Origin: Branchiostoma floridae | Taxonomy: Eukaryota > Chordata > Leptocardii > Amphioxiformes > Branchiostomatidae | Reading direction: 5' to 3' | Length of the DNA stretch: 64,000 nt | Assembly: GCF_000003815.2 (NCBI RefSeq) | Contig: NC_049984.1 | Coordinates: forward strand, 25,865,330 to 25,929,329 | In this document: positions 1 to 11,619 of the stretch, one piece after another | How the letters are laid out: each line of letters starts with the position of its first letter | Numbering within the stretch: position 1 is the first letter of the stretch | Position numbers and translations under genes: made by a program | The notes under the pieces: model-generated | Told to the model about the DNA's origin: nothing | Database searches by the model: none | The model's input: the letters and a program-made list of their open reading frames with translations, nothing else

Positions 1-326
1 GCAAGGTAGCCACAAAATGAGGAAATAAATGCCAATGTCAGCATTACTTGAAGGTAGAAGGAAATATGAAAACACAAATGAAAAATCCATACTCTTTGTT
101 TTTCGTCATGTGGTCAACCTTTTTAATGTAACTTAATACTGGTTCTTCGATTTTTTTTTCAGAAAGGAAGCAACAAGGCAAAAAAGAATATTGCAAAAGT
201 TTGGGGTTGTAGTAAGTTTTTAGCTTGAAAAGCAACAAATAATACACCTGCACAGAAGTTGCAGAAGGTCTTAAAGAATCTTGTGTTGAAAAGACAAGGT
301 GATGATGAACATACATATTTTGCAAC

Positions 327-1345
327 ATGAGTACTACTGCAAATGGCCACTCAAATGTTACATGAGTCATCGTCATACATTAGCCAGTTTATCCTAAAAC
401 AAAACAAAACAAAAAAAAAGAATATAAAGATTCACTAGAAAGACAAACTGCCTTCAATCTAAAAGCATGCAGAACAGAATTAAAAAACTTTTGGTCAAGG
501 ATGACCATGAACAAAAAAGTCATCCATACAAGCAGGTGATACATCTGTGATAATCTGTGGAAAAGTCCATTTTTTAAACATGGATTCATGCTTTTGAGTG
601 GTTCAAACTAAAGAGATTTGTTTCAGACCCAAACTTAGGAAACATGGGTGCCTTTAACACTTACAAATTTCAAACTGAAAGAATAACATCATGAAATTAA
701 AAGTCTCAACAATCTCAACAGTTCAGTTCATCCACAATCTCAACACTTACTTTTTTAAAGAACTCTTCTTCTTTTTATTGTATACATTCTTGTATAAAGT
801 ACTTCTTCGGTAGGCACTTAAAGCATGTATATTTTACAACAGGCTTTACTAGATACTACTGCAAATGACCACTCCAATGCAACATGTACTAGTATACAGC
901 AGCCAGTGTATCATATAACAAAAAGGTACAAAAGAATATAAAAAGTCACTAGAAAGACAAACTGCCTTCAATCTAAAAGCATGCAGAACAATAAAAATCT
1001 TCTTGGTCAAGGGTGACCATGAACATTAAAATAGTCATCCATACAAGAAGGTGATACATCTGAGATAATCTGAAAAAGACACTAACAATCTTTAAACAGG
1101 GTCATGCTTTCGGGCTGTTCAAAATAAAGACCTTGTTTAACAACCAAACCAAGGGAACATGGGTGCCTTCTTGAGCATATCCTGTGATACGTATACTTTC
1201 TAGCTGAAGCTCACACCCAAACATGCATACATCCCATAGCACGTTTTCCTTGTTTTACAACCAAACCAAAAGAACATGGTACCTTCTTGAGCATTTCCAA
1301 ATACTTTCAAACTATAAGAATAACACAATGAAAGTAAAAGTCTGT
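327..1345. repeat. local tandem duplication downstream of the HECT exon
   Basis: Two diverged copies of a block of roughly 300 bp lie about 514 bp apart. Both contain cactagaaagacaaactgcc (near 433 and 947) followed by the same succession of motifs, including gtgatacatctg and the gaacatgggtgcctt segment. A third, partial copy (aaccaaaccaa..gaacatggtaccttcttgagcat) runs from about 1238 to 1345. The block lies past the stop codon at 1760 on the minus strand, so it is either the 3' untranslated region of that gene or intergenic DNA. Short open frames here are A/T-rich and have no recognisable domain. Confidence 0.75.
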
Positions 1346-1759
1346 ACGATCTTGATAACGTATCCAATGTTAAGATAAAATAAAAATGTATCCATAAATA
1401 CACCCATACATATATATAAAAATTATGTAGTTACAGCAATTTGTGTCCTGCTAGTTGAAGACATGATGGAATAATAACGCGATCTACAGCAGTGAAACGT
1501 TCACAAGTCATCATTTTATACTAACAAGAAAAAAAATAAAAATTTTCTCTTCACTTTTTCTTTATTCATGATTTAGCATCCCAATAGCATTACAAAACAA
1601 CTTCAACTTTAACCAGTCAATAAATTGCACTGAACAATAAAGATAAGTTTTCCTCAGGCCAAAATAATTGAAAAGCATGTTTTTCTCCACATCTCAAAGT
1701 GTACATACTCTCTAAACGCATTGGTCATGTATGCTCATTCAATTTGTCTGAGGTAGAAA

Positions 1760-1986
1760 TTAGCTCTGATCTGTGCCGACATAGCCCAAAGTCACAGCTG
1801 TCACCAGTCTTCTACGGAAGTCAGTATACGATATTGCAGTTGGGATGCGCAGCGTATTCCCGCATGTGGATGCCTCTGGAAGGTCATCTGTACCTTCTTC
1901 CAAGAACTCGATCGTTATATCCAAATCCATGTGACAGGGGATATTCCAGAGTGATGTGATGAAATGTAACATCTTCTCTGGAAACT
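1760..1986 (-). CDS. terminal exon: C-terminal part of a HECT-type E3 ubiquitin ligase (G2E3-like)
   Basis: This exon encodes about 75 residues ending at a stop at 1760-1762. It starts after a good acceptor (tttgttttccttgtcag) at 1987-1988. Seen in the sequence: LHFITSLW, then LPEASTCGNTLRIP about 25 residues before the end. The second motif matches the catalytic-cysteine loop of HECT C-lobes (LPxASTCxNTLxLP), where the Cys accepts ubiquitin as a thioester. Established: HECT ligases pass ubiquitin from E2 to this Cys and then to substrate. The tail after the Cys loop has the usual length, so the C-terminus looks intact. The match is closest to the G2E3-like HECT proteins that are multiplied in fish and amphioxus (from memory). 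The N-lobe is not visible in the window, so this may be a small derived HECT gene or a partial copy. Confidence 0.8.
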
Positions 1987-2217
1987 CTGACAAGGAAAAC
2001 AAAAAAAAAAGTAATGATGAGCATGCAGAGTTACCGTAGCCTAAACAGCTCTTAAAATGCATAATAGGTAATAATGAAATTAAACATGACAGAGCACAGG
2101 TCAAAATATAATGCGCTGAAACAGGCAGTTTCTGATGACAAAAATACGTAACTCCATTACTGACTGCATGTATATTTACGGAGAAAAATGCCCTTTCGAA
2201 TAGAAAAAAAAACACAC

Positions 2218-2451
2218 TGCAGGCATATGATCCAGTCCCGGGTCTTTTCCTCTGTCAGCAAAGATCGTCTTCAGGCTGACGCAGCCTCCATGTCTCTTCA
2301 ATGCACCCTTTACGCTCAAGTGGTCCAGGTGTTCATAGTTCTTCTCCAGGAAGTTCTCGAGACTCTCGCAATGGAAGGCCACAGCCTCTGCACAGTCACA
2401 GTCCGGGTTGGCAGTCCTCGGTTGAATACTTGGATTCACCATCTCAAGGAT
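2218..2451 (-). CDS. internal exon of the HECT-ending gene, unknown domain
   Basis: An open exon begins after the acceptor attgtattcaacag at 2452-2453 in phase 0. It encodes a Cys/His-containing helical stretch (ILEMVNPSIQ, then a CDCAEA..FHCESL..FLEKNYEHLDHL pattern). I do not recognise the family. The 5' neighbour (3515-3703) ends in phase 0 and fits this start. The 3' end is uncertain. The frame stays open to 2218, where gtgtgt could be a donor, but that phase does not match the HECT exon. A weaker donor (gtgcat, exon end 2307) does match it. It is probably part of one transcript running 4213 to 1760. Confidence 0.5.
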
Positions 2452-3514
2452 CTGTTGAATACAATCAATCAATCTAACAAGTCTTTTCTTGATTTTTAAA
2501 ACATGGACAGCTCTATCAGATTCCTGGACATAAAATTGTACGTGCCACACCAGATGGTACAAAGGGAGGGACCCATCCTCATTTCAATAGGCCACACAAT
2601 TTGATGCGAATTACTCAGAATAGTAGTGGGCTATACTAGTCTACTGGAAGCGGTGTCTGTTTAACTAACAAAGTCTTACCTATATGCTGAGAAATCAGTA
2701 CAATTCTTTTTAATAGTCTTAAAAATGGTATAACTTGGCAGGGAACACACAAGACCTCAATCAAGGTAAAAAAATATCAAGCCTCTCGTGTATGCCACTC
2801 ACACAGCTAAAAGGAGACCAAATAAAATTGAAAAGCCTATCACAAACGGCCACAATTAGATGTAATATGGAGTGTACATAAGATAAATGGACACATTGTC
2901 CATACAATGATTTATAGAAAACAATATCAAAGCCATAAAATCTTCAGTATCTACAATTTTCAAGTTATTACACAAGCGAAGAACATTGCTGGCTGGTGCA
3001 GAACACCAAGGTTGCCCCACAAAATATTGGTCCCTTATATATACCGCAGTGCTTAATTCATCGAAGTGTAAATGTTCGGGAGATTTCTCTTCTGCGTGTA
3101 TGAAATGTCAGTGCCCTTTTATACTTTAAGGAGATGAAAATGCTGGTGCGATGGATTCCGTCTATTGGCACTCACCATGTTGCCTTAACCTAATAATGTT
3201 GACAAGGCAACACTGAGGGCACGAATGAACAGACATGACCCTGATGTAGTTTTCATATTCCTTTTGTCATTTCATGATGACAAAAACAGTCACAATCAGT
3301 GACCAAAGAGGAGACATTTCACTAAACATGTTCACTCTAGCAGATTAAGCATGATGACATTTGCACAAGCAACAATATTGTGGATCTGCTCGGGGATTAT
3401 GAATATCCATTCATAGTATTTACTTACACACAGACTGGTTTACATTCAACACCAATGAAAGAAAATAACTTCCCTTAAGAAAACATGACTGTAATTATAA
3501 GACTTTCATCTTAC

Positions 3515-3703
3515 GTCCAATCTGTCCAGGGTTTGGAGTGCCTGGAACACCAGTGATAGCCAGTTTGCTGAGGTCTGTGGTGTCGCAGGAACCCCTGCTA
3601 CTCCTGCACGCTGTTGCATCCCTCTGATCTGGGGACCGATCTTGTCTGTGACAAACTGCCAAAAGGGCTCCTCCTCATCTTCCATCCCGGCAATCTGTAA
3701 CAA
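3515..3703 (-). CDS. internal exon, 63 codons, unknown domain
   Basis: The exon lies between acceptor gctcttacag and donor gtaagat and is exactly 189 nt, phase 0 at both ends. The product has an acidic start (GMEDEEEPFWQFV), a middle with small residues and Pro, and a helical end (NWLSLVFQALQTLDRLD). It joins in frame to the upstream exon 3910-4213, whose last codon boundary is also phase 0. No domain recognised. Strong splice sites and matching phase make this a real exon rather than a chance frame. Confidence 0.65.
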
Positions 3704-3909
3704 CTGTAAGAGCATTGATGAGAATGTTGTCATTACAATGATTGATATGCAATATACTTATTATTAGATATTCCAGGGTTGTATTTTTTGACGTCAAGAA
3801 TCCTTCTCCAATGCATTACCCTAATCTAATACAATCATTTTTGAGAGTTTCTTCTGCTGCTCTGCATTAATAGCATTATATTGCTTATTTTAACAGTGTG
3901 TCTCCCTAC

Positions 3910-4213
3910 CCCCAAAACAATCCGTGCAATAGTGGCATAGTTGCGGGCTGAGCGTCCCTCATCGTTTGGCATGATGGCCTCAAACTTTGCGACAAGCCCC
4001 GGCATATCCTGGAGGAAGGCTGGCGATGGTCTCAGCTTCCCCTCACTGTCAACCACTGCCAGTTTCTTGCGAAGAGCAATGACTTGCTCAATTTCCCGGC
4101 TGGCCATTTCCTTGGCTTCCTTCAGGTTTCGTTCGCAGTCCGTCCGCTCGACGTTACCCAGTTTGTGGAGAGCAACTCTTTCAAATGGTATGACAACCAT
4201 TCTGCCGAAGAGC
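3910..4213 (-). CDS. internal exon, about 101 codons, unknown helical domain
   Basis: Acceptor ttttttctag precedes the exon and donor gtaggg follows. The product starts LFGRMVVIPFERVALHKLG, then a charged helical stretch (NLKEAKEMASREIEQVIALRKK) and a Pro-containing segment (PSPAFLQDMPGL), ending ATIARIVLG. It joins in phase 0 to 3515-3703. I see no earlier exon between here and the gypsy element at 4666-6921, which may therefore lie in an upstream intron or may have removed the 5' end. Family unknown; the HECT terminus is the only recognisable part of the gene. Confidence 0.6.
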
Positions 4214-4665
4214 CTAGAAAAAAAGTAGAAAAGCTAAAAAACATGTCTTTAAACCAGAAAAGAAAGCAGTTGCTATGTGTATTTAACATGATACAATTAC
4301 CCTACTACCACAATCCAAGAGATGCCTTCATCTAGCTTTATTTGCAACAGATAAAGGTACCAATATTTGCCGCAATAGCAAGGGCTAATAAAACGTCACT
4401 CGCGTTACAGTGGGCGACCGCGATCAACAGTGCTTCGCTCGGGCCTACCTACATGAGCTGTCCTTCAGTACTGGTTCAAAGATCCTATCTACCTCTGTCA
4501 TCCCATCTATATCCTTAAAACCACAATGTCAATACTAACACATAATCTAAATAACAACGCTACCTAAACATGAATACAACTTGTCTACAAAAGTACCTAT
4601 TCGTTTACTAGGACCGGGCTAAGACTGTGCAACAAGGCGGTTCTGCTCCCTAAACAACAGTACTA

Positions 4666-6474
4666 CTACCCATCTCCAGTCCGAATCGGCCTTGACCATT
4701 GGGACGATTTAATCCCAAAGGGGAGGCGTTTCCACTTATAGCGTCCATTGGGAGTGTTGAACGTCGTCAGAACTGAGCTTTCTTCGTCCAAGGCTACTTG
4801 CCAATAGCCATTCTTGGCATCAAGGACACTGAACACCTTGGCTTTACTTAGCTCTGGGATTATGTCTTCAATCGTCGGTGCTGGATAATGACTTCCCTTG
4901 AGGGCTTTATTTAGGTCCCTTGGGTCAATGCAAATTCGCAGCTTTCCCGATGGCTTCCTCACGGTGACTAGGCTTGACACCCATGGTGTTGGTACTGTCA
5001 CCGGTTCTATCACTCCTTCTCTCGTCATTCTGTCTAGCTCCGTCTTGAGCTGCTCTTTTATTGCTACGGGCACTCTTCTTGGTGGGTGGACCTTAGGTGT
5101 GATGCTGTCATCTGTTTCTAGATGACATTCTCCTGGCAGCCTTCCTAACCCAGTGAATACATCTTTGTACTCTTGGATCAGACTCTCCTTTGTCAACGGC
5201 TTGTTGACAGTGCTTGTCTCATCCATGGGTATGCTACCACGGATCGCTAGGATTCTATCGTAATGAACAGTCACTACTCCAATCTGCTGTATGGCGTTCG
5301 CTCCAAGCAACGGCATACTGTCCGAGTCAATGACCACAAAGTTCACCACATACCTCTTCCCAGTCTTGGGGTTGATCATCTTCAGGTCAGTCTCTCCCTC
5401 TGACACTATCTCTGAGTTATTGTACATCTTCAACACTCTCTGTGCTCCACTTGTCTTGTACTGTATCTTGTTTCTGAGCAATGTCTGCTTCGGCATCACA
5501 TTACACGTTGCTCCGAGGTCAAGCTGAAAGTTGACCATGCGTCCTTCTAACTTCATCTTAGCATGCACTTGCTTTGCATACTTTGGGTGGGACATACTGA
5601 ACGTGTTCTCGGTGCGTAGTCTTGTATCTGTGATGGTCATCACGTAGTCATCTTCTTCCAGAGCGTGGACTTTTGTCTTCCTGGCGTGAGCATGTGCCTT
5701 CCCAACCTGTCGAGGTTTCTTATCGGCACTCTTACACACCTTTGCGAAATGATTTTGGCCTTTACATTTCAAGCACTGTTTTCCATACGCTGGACAAGCC
5801 TCTCTCTGCTGTCGGTGTCTCTTTCCACAGTACCTACAGTTGGTCATAGGCTTCTGGGGTGTTGCCTGTGTTTTCTGTTGGACAGCATGTACGGCTGTCG
5901 GCCCTATCATCCTCACATTTTGCATGGAGATCTCCGATGTACGGCATATCCCCTCACATTTGTCAAGGGTCAAGTCTTTCTCACGCAGTAGCCTCTCCCT
6001 TATCTTGGCATCGTTGATTCCACAAATGATCCTGTCTCGGATCACTGACTCCTCGATCGCTCCAAACCCGCAATATTTTGCTAGGTTTCGGAGATGAGTG
6101 GCGTATGCGTCAAACGCTTCACCCGCTTGCTGTGCTCTGGTAAAGAACTTGTACCTTTCAATGGTTTCGTTTTGTTTCGGGTTGCAGTATTTGTCGAATG
6201 CTTCTACAATCTGTTCGACGGTTTGTTCTTCTTTGGCAACCGCCACCATGTTCCCATCATTATCTGCCTTTTGGATGGTCAATGTATCATGGACTTTACG
6301 TGCCTGGTCACCCATGAGATACCGCAACGTTTTTCTGCGTTTCTTGGCATCATCTGACACAGTCAGGTCAATGTACAGTAGTGCCTCCTCCTTCCATTTC
6401 TTCCACTCTACGTTAAGATTCCTTGCATTAACATCTAGGCAGGCTGGCTGTCTCAAACTACTGCCTTCCGCCAT
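4666..6474 (-). mobile_element. Ty3/gypsy retrotransposon Gag-protease-RT frame, 3'-truncated
   Basis: A 602-codon frame holds Gag, two zinc-binding motifs, an aspartic protease and the first part of reverse transcriptase. The capsid-like region is at residues 1-190. CCHC-type Cys/His runs lie at about 213-247 (CRYCGKRH..., then CLKCKGQNHFAKVC). A retropepsin active-site region is near 316-326, but it reads LDLGATCN, with Leu where these enzymes carry Ser or Thr (D-S/T-G). The RT fingers and palm start near 455 and run through FSVLDAKNGYW and RLPFGI (583-588). The frame then leaves the family pattern and ends, so the YxDD box, RNase H and integrase are absent, and no 3' LTR is seen below 4666. 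The start ATG is 240 nt inside the primer site. The copy cannot move by itself. Confidence 0.9.
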
Positions 6475-6714
6475 TGTTTCAGGCCTTGTTTTTAAGTTGT
6501 CAAGTTATAACTGGACCTAACAAGACAGTGATGGATGGGGCTTCCAGCAACTTTGACCCAGCCTGACTCTAGTTAGAGCTGTCAGATTCCAGACATTGGA
6601 ATGCCTGCCCGACTTCCTGGGACTTCTTGAAACAATGGGTCTTTGAGTGAAAGGGCCTACCTCGTTTATCGTCTTCTCTCGATCGTCGTGTCTTTTCAAC
6701 GAGTGTGGACTTGA

Positions 6715-6732
6715 ATCCGGCTTCTGACACCA
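6715..6732 (-). promoter_or_regulatory. primer binding site, tRNA-Leu type
   Basis: Immediately inside the LTR end (gca) the minus strand reads TGGTGTCAGAAGCCGGATTC. The first 12 bases are complementary to the CCA-tailed 3' end of a tRNA-Leu acceptor stem (...CTTCTGACACCA). Position and match fix the LTR boundary at 6733 and the element's orientation. Confidence 0.75.
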
Positions 6733-6921
6733 TGCGACACGTCCTATCTGTTCTCGGACCGTCCTTCTACCTCTAGGTAGGAATCCATCAGGATGACACC
6801 AGGCCAGTATGCACTTTCAAGCTGTTTATTCTTCAGGTCTCTGCACAGACTTCTTTGTCTGTGCAGGGTCTCTCTTGGGCGTCCCTTGCTACGTCATATA
6901 CGCATGCGTGTTAGTCTAACA
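6733..6921 (-). repeat. 5' LTR of the gypsy element
   Basis: The minus strand runs from a TGTTAGACTAAC start near 6921 to ...GTCGCA at 6733 and contains an AATAAA signal (6835-6840) and a TATA-like tatatgac near the start. The outer edge is uncertain: another TG start (TGTAACATG) lies near 6960, which would give about 230 bp. No second LTR exists in the window to settle this by comparison. Confidence 0.6.
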
Positions 6922-6957
6922 TGTTAAACAGTTACTGGTGCTAATAAGCTACACATG

Positions 6958-7209
6958 TTACATAGACTGGATACCTTGGCATGCTAAGTGGTACCATCGG
7001 CCACATGACTCGCACTCTACTCCGAGATCACTCCATGAGACGGTGCGGTCACATGCTCCACATGGGTATTTGGATGAATTTAGTGAACTCGGGGCTGACA
7101 TATTTTCAGGCATAAATACAGCAATATAGTACAGGGTTAATAATAACAAGGAAGGGAATGGGAAGTTTCTATAGAATTGGGTATTCATTTGTTTGGTAGC
7201 TAGCTTCAT
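6958..7209 (-). pseudogene. PHD-finger half, probably from a non-LTR retrotransposon ORF
   Basis: The frame encodes KYPCGACDRTVSW, then GVECESCGRWYHLACQ, giving the first six zinc ligands of a PHD finger (Cys-x2-Cys, Cys-x2-Cys, His-x2-Cys spacing). It then stops where the final Cys pair should be. The stop is formed within about 40 bp of the LTR edge, so the gypsy insertion appears to have cut the domain. PHD fingers of this sequence type (PCGxC..V.W...G..C..C..WYH) are common in ORF1 or ORF2 of CR1/L2-like LINEs of invertebrates (from memory). A host PHD gene is the alternative. Confidence 0.6.
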
Positions 7210-8867
7210 TCAAGCTCTTCGGGCATGTCTGAACATGCATGAGAAAATTCGGCAATCATATGTGTTGTGTTCAGAGAGGGAAATTTTCTAGTCGGTTTCT
7301 TGCTTACCTTGTTGTACCCCTCAAATGTGTAGCCATTCAGTATAAGGTCTCATAACACAGTAATTATCCGCGACCCCCGTCCCCAAAAGTAGTTCGGGTT
7401 AAAATAGTGCATCGCGGTCCTTGCAAAGGCCGTATTTATTCTTCCGTGCACGACAGCGAGGTGGAATCTGTGGTGAATAGTAGAGGAATACATCGGCGTT
7501 CATACTGTATAAGTTGGATTACGTCGCTTTTTCGGCCGGCGGGAATTTTCGCCCTGATATGTTACCGGCACTTCCTGTTCGCCGCCTGCAGTTCCATGAC
7601 CTCCGCTGGGGGTCAAATCAAAGTGTCTGTTATAGAAAAACGAGCCGGCAAATCTATGCTCATCTTCAGATATTTTGTAGCTTGTACCCTCAACTTCAAC
7701 ATACTAAATTCTTGTGAATTGTATCTGCTCCCTACTATAGGTTTTGAGTCGTCGAACCACCTCACTTTGGGGTCCTTAACCATGTAAATCCCCATACCCG
7801 AAAAACTGTGTTCTGAGACCTTCATAAACAAGGAGCTTTACACAAACCCTAGGTGAGCCTCCCAAGCAGAGACACCGAATACCCTCCTCAAACAAGATAT
7901 ACACAAGTGCCGCCAGAAAATAGTTCATAACAAGAAGGAAGTATCCATCGAATAAAAGGTCGATTTTAGATTACTGGTATTTTTACTGTTTCAGTATAAT
8001 ATTTGCCCAAGAATTGGAAAAAAAGAATTAGCTGTACATGCTTAATTATTTGCTGCTATACAGCTGGGCACTTTGACGGCGGATGGATATGCACATAATT
8101 TCCCGTCGCACAGTCACTTGGCTTCAGTTGGAGAAGAAGGGCGGTGGCGAGAGGTAGGTTCCCTATTAGAGGTTATTTTCCCTTGCACATTTTCCTCTTA
8201 CGTATATTATTATGTAGGAAGAATATTTTTAAAGATTGTGGTTGCCCATCATGTCTTTGTTTCGAATTCTTGGTTAGGAACATAGATTGATTCTGCCGTA
8301 TCCTTTATCCACGCCATTTTGCGTAAGGCAGATAATGAGATATTGGAATGTGTCTCGCAACCAACACATCATCTTATCCATACCCCTCAGACTTTGTCCC
8401 GAACTTATAGTTTTTGATGCTAGTCAGGGCCTTGTATTATGTCTATGATATTAATCTGTTTTCAACCACAAATCGTGACAAAATTGCAAAAGAATTGAAG
8501 GTTTGAGGCCGGCCGCGGCTGACATCTGTGATGGATTATCTTGTTTACGTGTTGGCGGACTGGGTTGGTCTACTTTGCAGTACTCGCGAAGTCGTTGAAC
8601 TAATGAAGCATCTTAGTTGTGTTTTATATTGTGTTAATGCATGTAATAACGAATAGTACGTGTTGATGCATTTTTTACATATGTTTATCTGTCGTAATTG
8701 AAATATATCTACTGTTTATCAACAGTCTGCACTTCTCTCTGCTGGCCAAAAATACCAGTTATTGCTAAAACCAACCTACTTCAAGACATATTTTTCTTGC
8801 TTAAAGAAAAATTGATTGTTACTAGTACACAACTAATCTTGGTTCGTAATTTGTGTTTACTGTACAG
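7210..8867. other. stretch without recognised genes
   Basis: I see only short chance frames and no domain. There are no paired splice sites that I could link by phase. Confidence 0.5.
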
Positions 8868-8976
8868 AAGCTCCGGAGATGAGGCGAACATCAATGCAGA
8901 CAACATGGACAGCTGGGCAACTCCGATAGAGAAGCGTCATGCTCTGGTCGACAAAGTTAATGTCTTTAAGAAATGA
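8868..8976 (+). CDS. possible terminal exon, plus strand
   Basis: An acceptor-like ttgtgtttactgtacag precedes a short open stretch encoding SSGDEANINADNM then WATPIEKRHALVDKVN, ending at TGA. The composition is protein-like (charged, no low complexity), but no domain or partner exon was found. Low confidence. Confidence 0.25.
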
Positions 8977-9319
8977 AGTCAGCACAGCTTGCAACATCTG
9001 ATCTTAAAAGGAGGTTCCCAAAACAATATTTATATACATAAAACGTTACCATTGGTGGCAGATCAAATCGTGATACATCACTGATGACATCGATGTTTAG
9101 TTATTTAGCTTGTGGCAGAACATCCAACGTACTCAGGGTTGTTAGTCAGGTCTGTTTTTACAGCTGTCCAGCCTCTTGGAAACCCAGACTTCGGGGACTG
9201 TGCCTCTGGCTCAGTGGGGGCTGGTTCAGCTTAGTTAGATGGGTGTGTTGGATGTTCAAGTTCAAGCTGATGTAAAAAAAGTCTAGTCAAACTTTTACTC
9301 CTCCAGTGTAAAAAAAATA

Positions 9320-10906
9320 CTACAGGTCTTTCCAGAAACCAGCTGCCCACACAGGTTCCCTGTACTCCTCCATTGTGGCTGCACCTTTTATTTTCTGGTA
9401 GATGGCAGTTAGGGCCTCTGGCAGGAGGACCATGACTAAGTCAGAATACAATAATTAATATACATTCTATACTGTCTTGGAAGAGTGTGCGTAACACGTG
9501 AGTTGAAATACAAATAATGAACAACAAGGTTACCTTAGAACATATTGCAATTAATTGGATTTCATCGCAGTTCTCTTTTTAACCAAACGTCCTAGCAAAA
9601 CCACACGCCCACTCTACATCACTTTTGGACCCATGTTCCAGTGGGATCAGTAATTGCCCAGCAGGTACCGACATTGGGGTGACTCGTCAGCTAATCTAGT
9701 ATCCGGGGCTCGATCGTTAGGGTACGTCGACACGTTGTCAAGACCAGAACGACAATGTACCCCTTGATACCCACACGTATTTTAACTGGTCCGGGAGGGC
9801 AAACCAGAACACTGACGTAGACTGAGGGAGTATTGTGTGCAAAGAGCTTTTAGTTCTTTCCAGCTGTAGTTGTCAAGTTTGAGATACAAGTCCATTTCGT
9901 GATCAGGAGATGTACACTGTACTGTACACTACAGCTTTCCTGGTTTCACTTCTGCCCCCTCCCAGTTAGATATCTAGTACTGGTCCTCTTCTACAGTAAT
10001 ATTGCAAGCTTTTGTAAGGTATCGTTATGTCGTCATTTTTGTATTGACGTTTTTGAACAGAAAATGAGTATACAGAAGTAACATTTTGTACAATAGCTTT
10101 TGATATTCTGCACAAGTTTGAAGCCTGTTGAGCCCAAAGTTTAGCATGAATTTGCGAGAAACCCTTATATTTATATATATGTTGCCCAAGCTGTACATTA
10201 AAGTTGACTTACATGCCCACTTGTAGGAATTTTCAGTAAGGAAGTTCATAATGTCCTGATAGTGAGCATCTGCAAATGCCTCTATCTGGCCTCAAGGAAT
10301 TTGCCTGCCATTTTTTTCCCGAAGGTGTTTTTGTTCTTTCCTTTGTACTTCCAGTTTTAGAAGGGGAAATCAGGTTTCCCAGCGTCGGTTCACTCACGGT
10401 AGACAAAACAGAAACAAATGCATTGCTCCTTTAGGTGTTCTAGTAAGGGTTCACTCCCTCTAGACCACATGGCCATGAAGTTAATGAATGCATCTATCGC
10501 GGGTGGCGTATATCTGACAACAGTTTTGCGTTTGTATTCAGATACAAACACTTGAAGTGCCTTAGGAAGCTGTTCACATATCAGCTTACATTTGTACCTT
10601 TGGCAGATTTGTGGCTCTAACTTAGCCAGTTCAGGGTGCAGCTTGTGAGGTTCAATTTCAGGTACAACTACGACCTCCTCATCATGATCAGAATCTGAGA
10701 AGGTGTCTGTCCAGTGTCTGTCATGACCTGATGATGAAGTGGAGGGAACTATTTCAGTACTCTGAAATCGCCATCAGTCACCTTTTTTCTCCTTCAGTTC
10801 TCTCACTTCCTGGTCAGTCGTCTCTTTCTCCTTCTTCCGTACACTCCCCATCACTCACCTCTTTGCCTGCCTGACTGTTACTTGAGCACTGTCTGGTAGT
10901 ATTTTT
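9320..10906 (-). CDS. four-exon 3' end of an unnamed gene (PWWP3/MUM1-like C-terminus possible)
   Basis: Exons at 10859-10906, 10398-10761, 10213-10269 and 9320-9435 join with consistent codon phase (0, then 1, then 1). Each has a clear acceptor (tgttttcag, cgatttcag, catttgcag, ctgacttag) and the first three have strong donors (gtgagtg, gtgagtg, gtaagtc). The product is a Ser/Asp-rich linker (SDSDHDEEVV) followed by a helical domain (LPKALQVFVSEYKRK; FMAMW; HYQDIMNFLTENS) and ends WKDL then TAG. The segment FMVLLPEALTAIYQKIKG, then EEY, resembles the VLLPEAIIxAI-type helix near the end of PWWP3A/MUM1-family proteins; this family call is a guess. Upstream exons with a PWWP fold were not found. 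There are no internal stops, so the gene looks intact. Confidence 0.7.
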
Positions 10907-11311
10907 CTGAAAACAAGATTAATTCTGGGTGTAAGGTACACACATCCGCACAGGGCCTACAAAGTGAATTTCTGGCCATCCATATCAGACAAGATGTGTC
11001 ACAGTCTTTCAGTCATAGTCAAACATGTTACATCATAGGAATATGTTACATCATAGCTGCCATGCATGTTGAAAGCAATAACCTGATCTGCATTAACTAT
11101 AATTCCTTACCAAACTTAATCAAACCAGAATTTCCTTGGTGGAAAAATACTACAATTACCAGGACAAAGATATTTTGAAAATTAGGAATATGGCCAAACA
11201 GATCTTACGTGGTTCTAAATCCAACAAAAACAATATTGGCAGCAGACCTTGCAATATCTTACTGACAGATGATAAAATGTTAGTATTAATAAACTTGTTG
11301 AAAAAGTTCAC

Positions 11312-11373
11312 ATGGCTACTGGCTGTATACTTCCTCTTCTGCTGCTACTGGCTGTATACTTCCTCTTCTGCTG
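11312..11373. repeat. perfect 29-bp tandem duplication
   Basis: The unit gctactggctgtatacttcc-tcttctgct occurs twice in direct succession. It has no protein context that I recognise. Confidence 0.85.
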
Positions 11374-11619
11374 CCAAGCCATTCAATGGCATAAAGATCG
11401 TCTGACTCACCTTGTGACTCTTGCCCTGCCCACAGCACTGACCAGAAGACCACTCAGACATAATGGCAAGGGCCTAGTCAATGACTTAATGGGGCTTACA
11501 ACAATTGTCAGGTGGAGTTTGCCTGGATGAAGCTAGGGGAGTGATATATAGTCATTTTTTCTAGTCTGAATTTTCTCTTTTATCGCCTTTTCAAGTTTTT
11601 ACACTGGTTTACGACCTTT

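Noticed and set aside
6098-6520. Plus-strand frames of 85-140 codons over the gypsy element
   Set aside because: They are antisense shadows of the Gag-RT frame, with Ser/Cys-rich composition and no domain.
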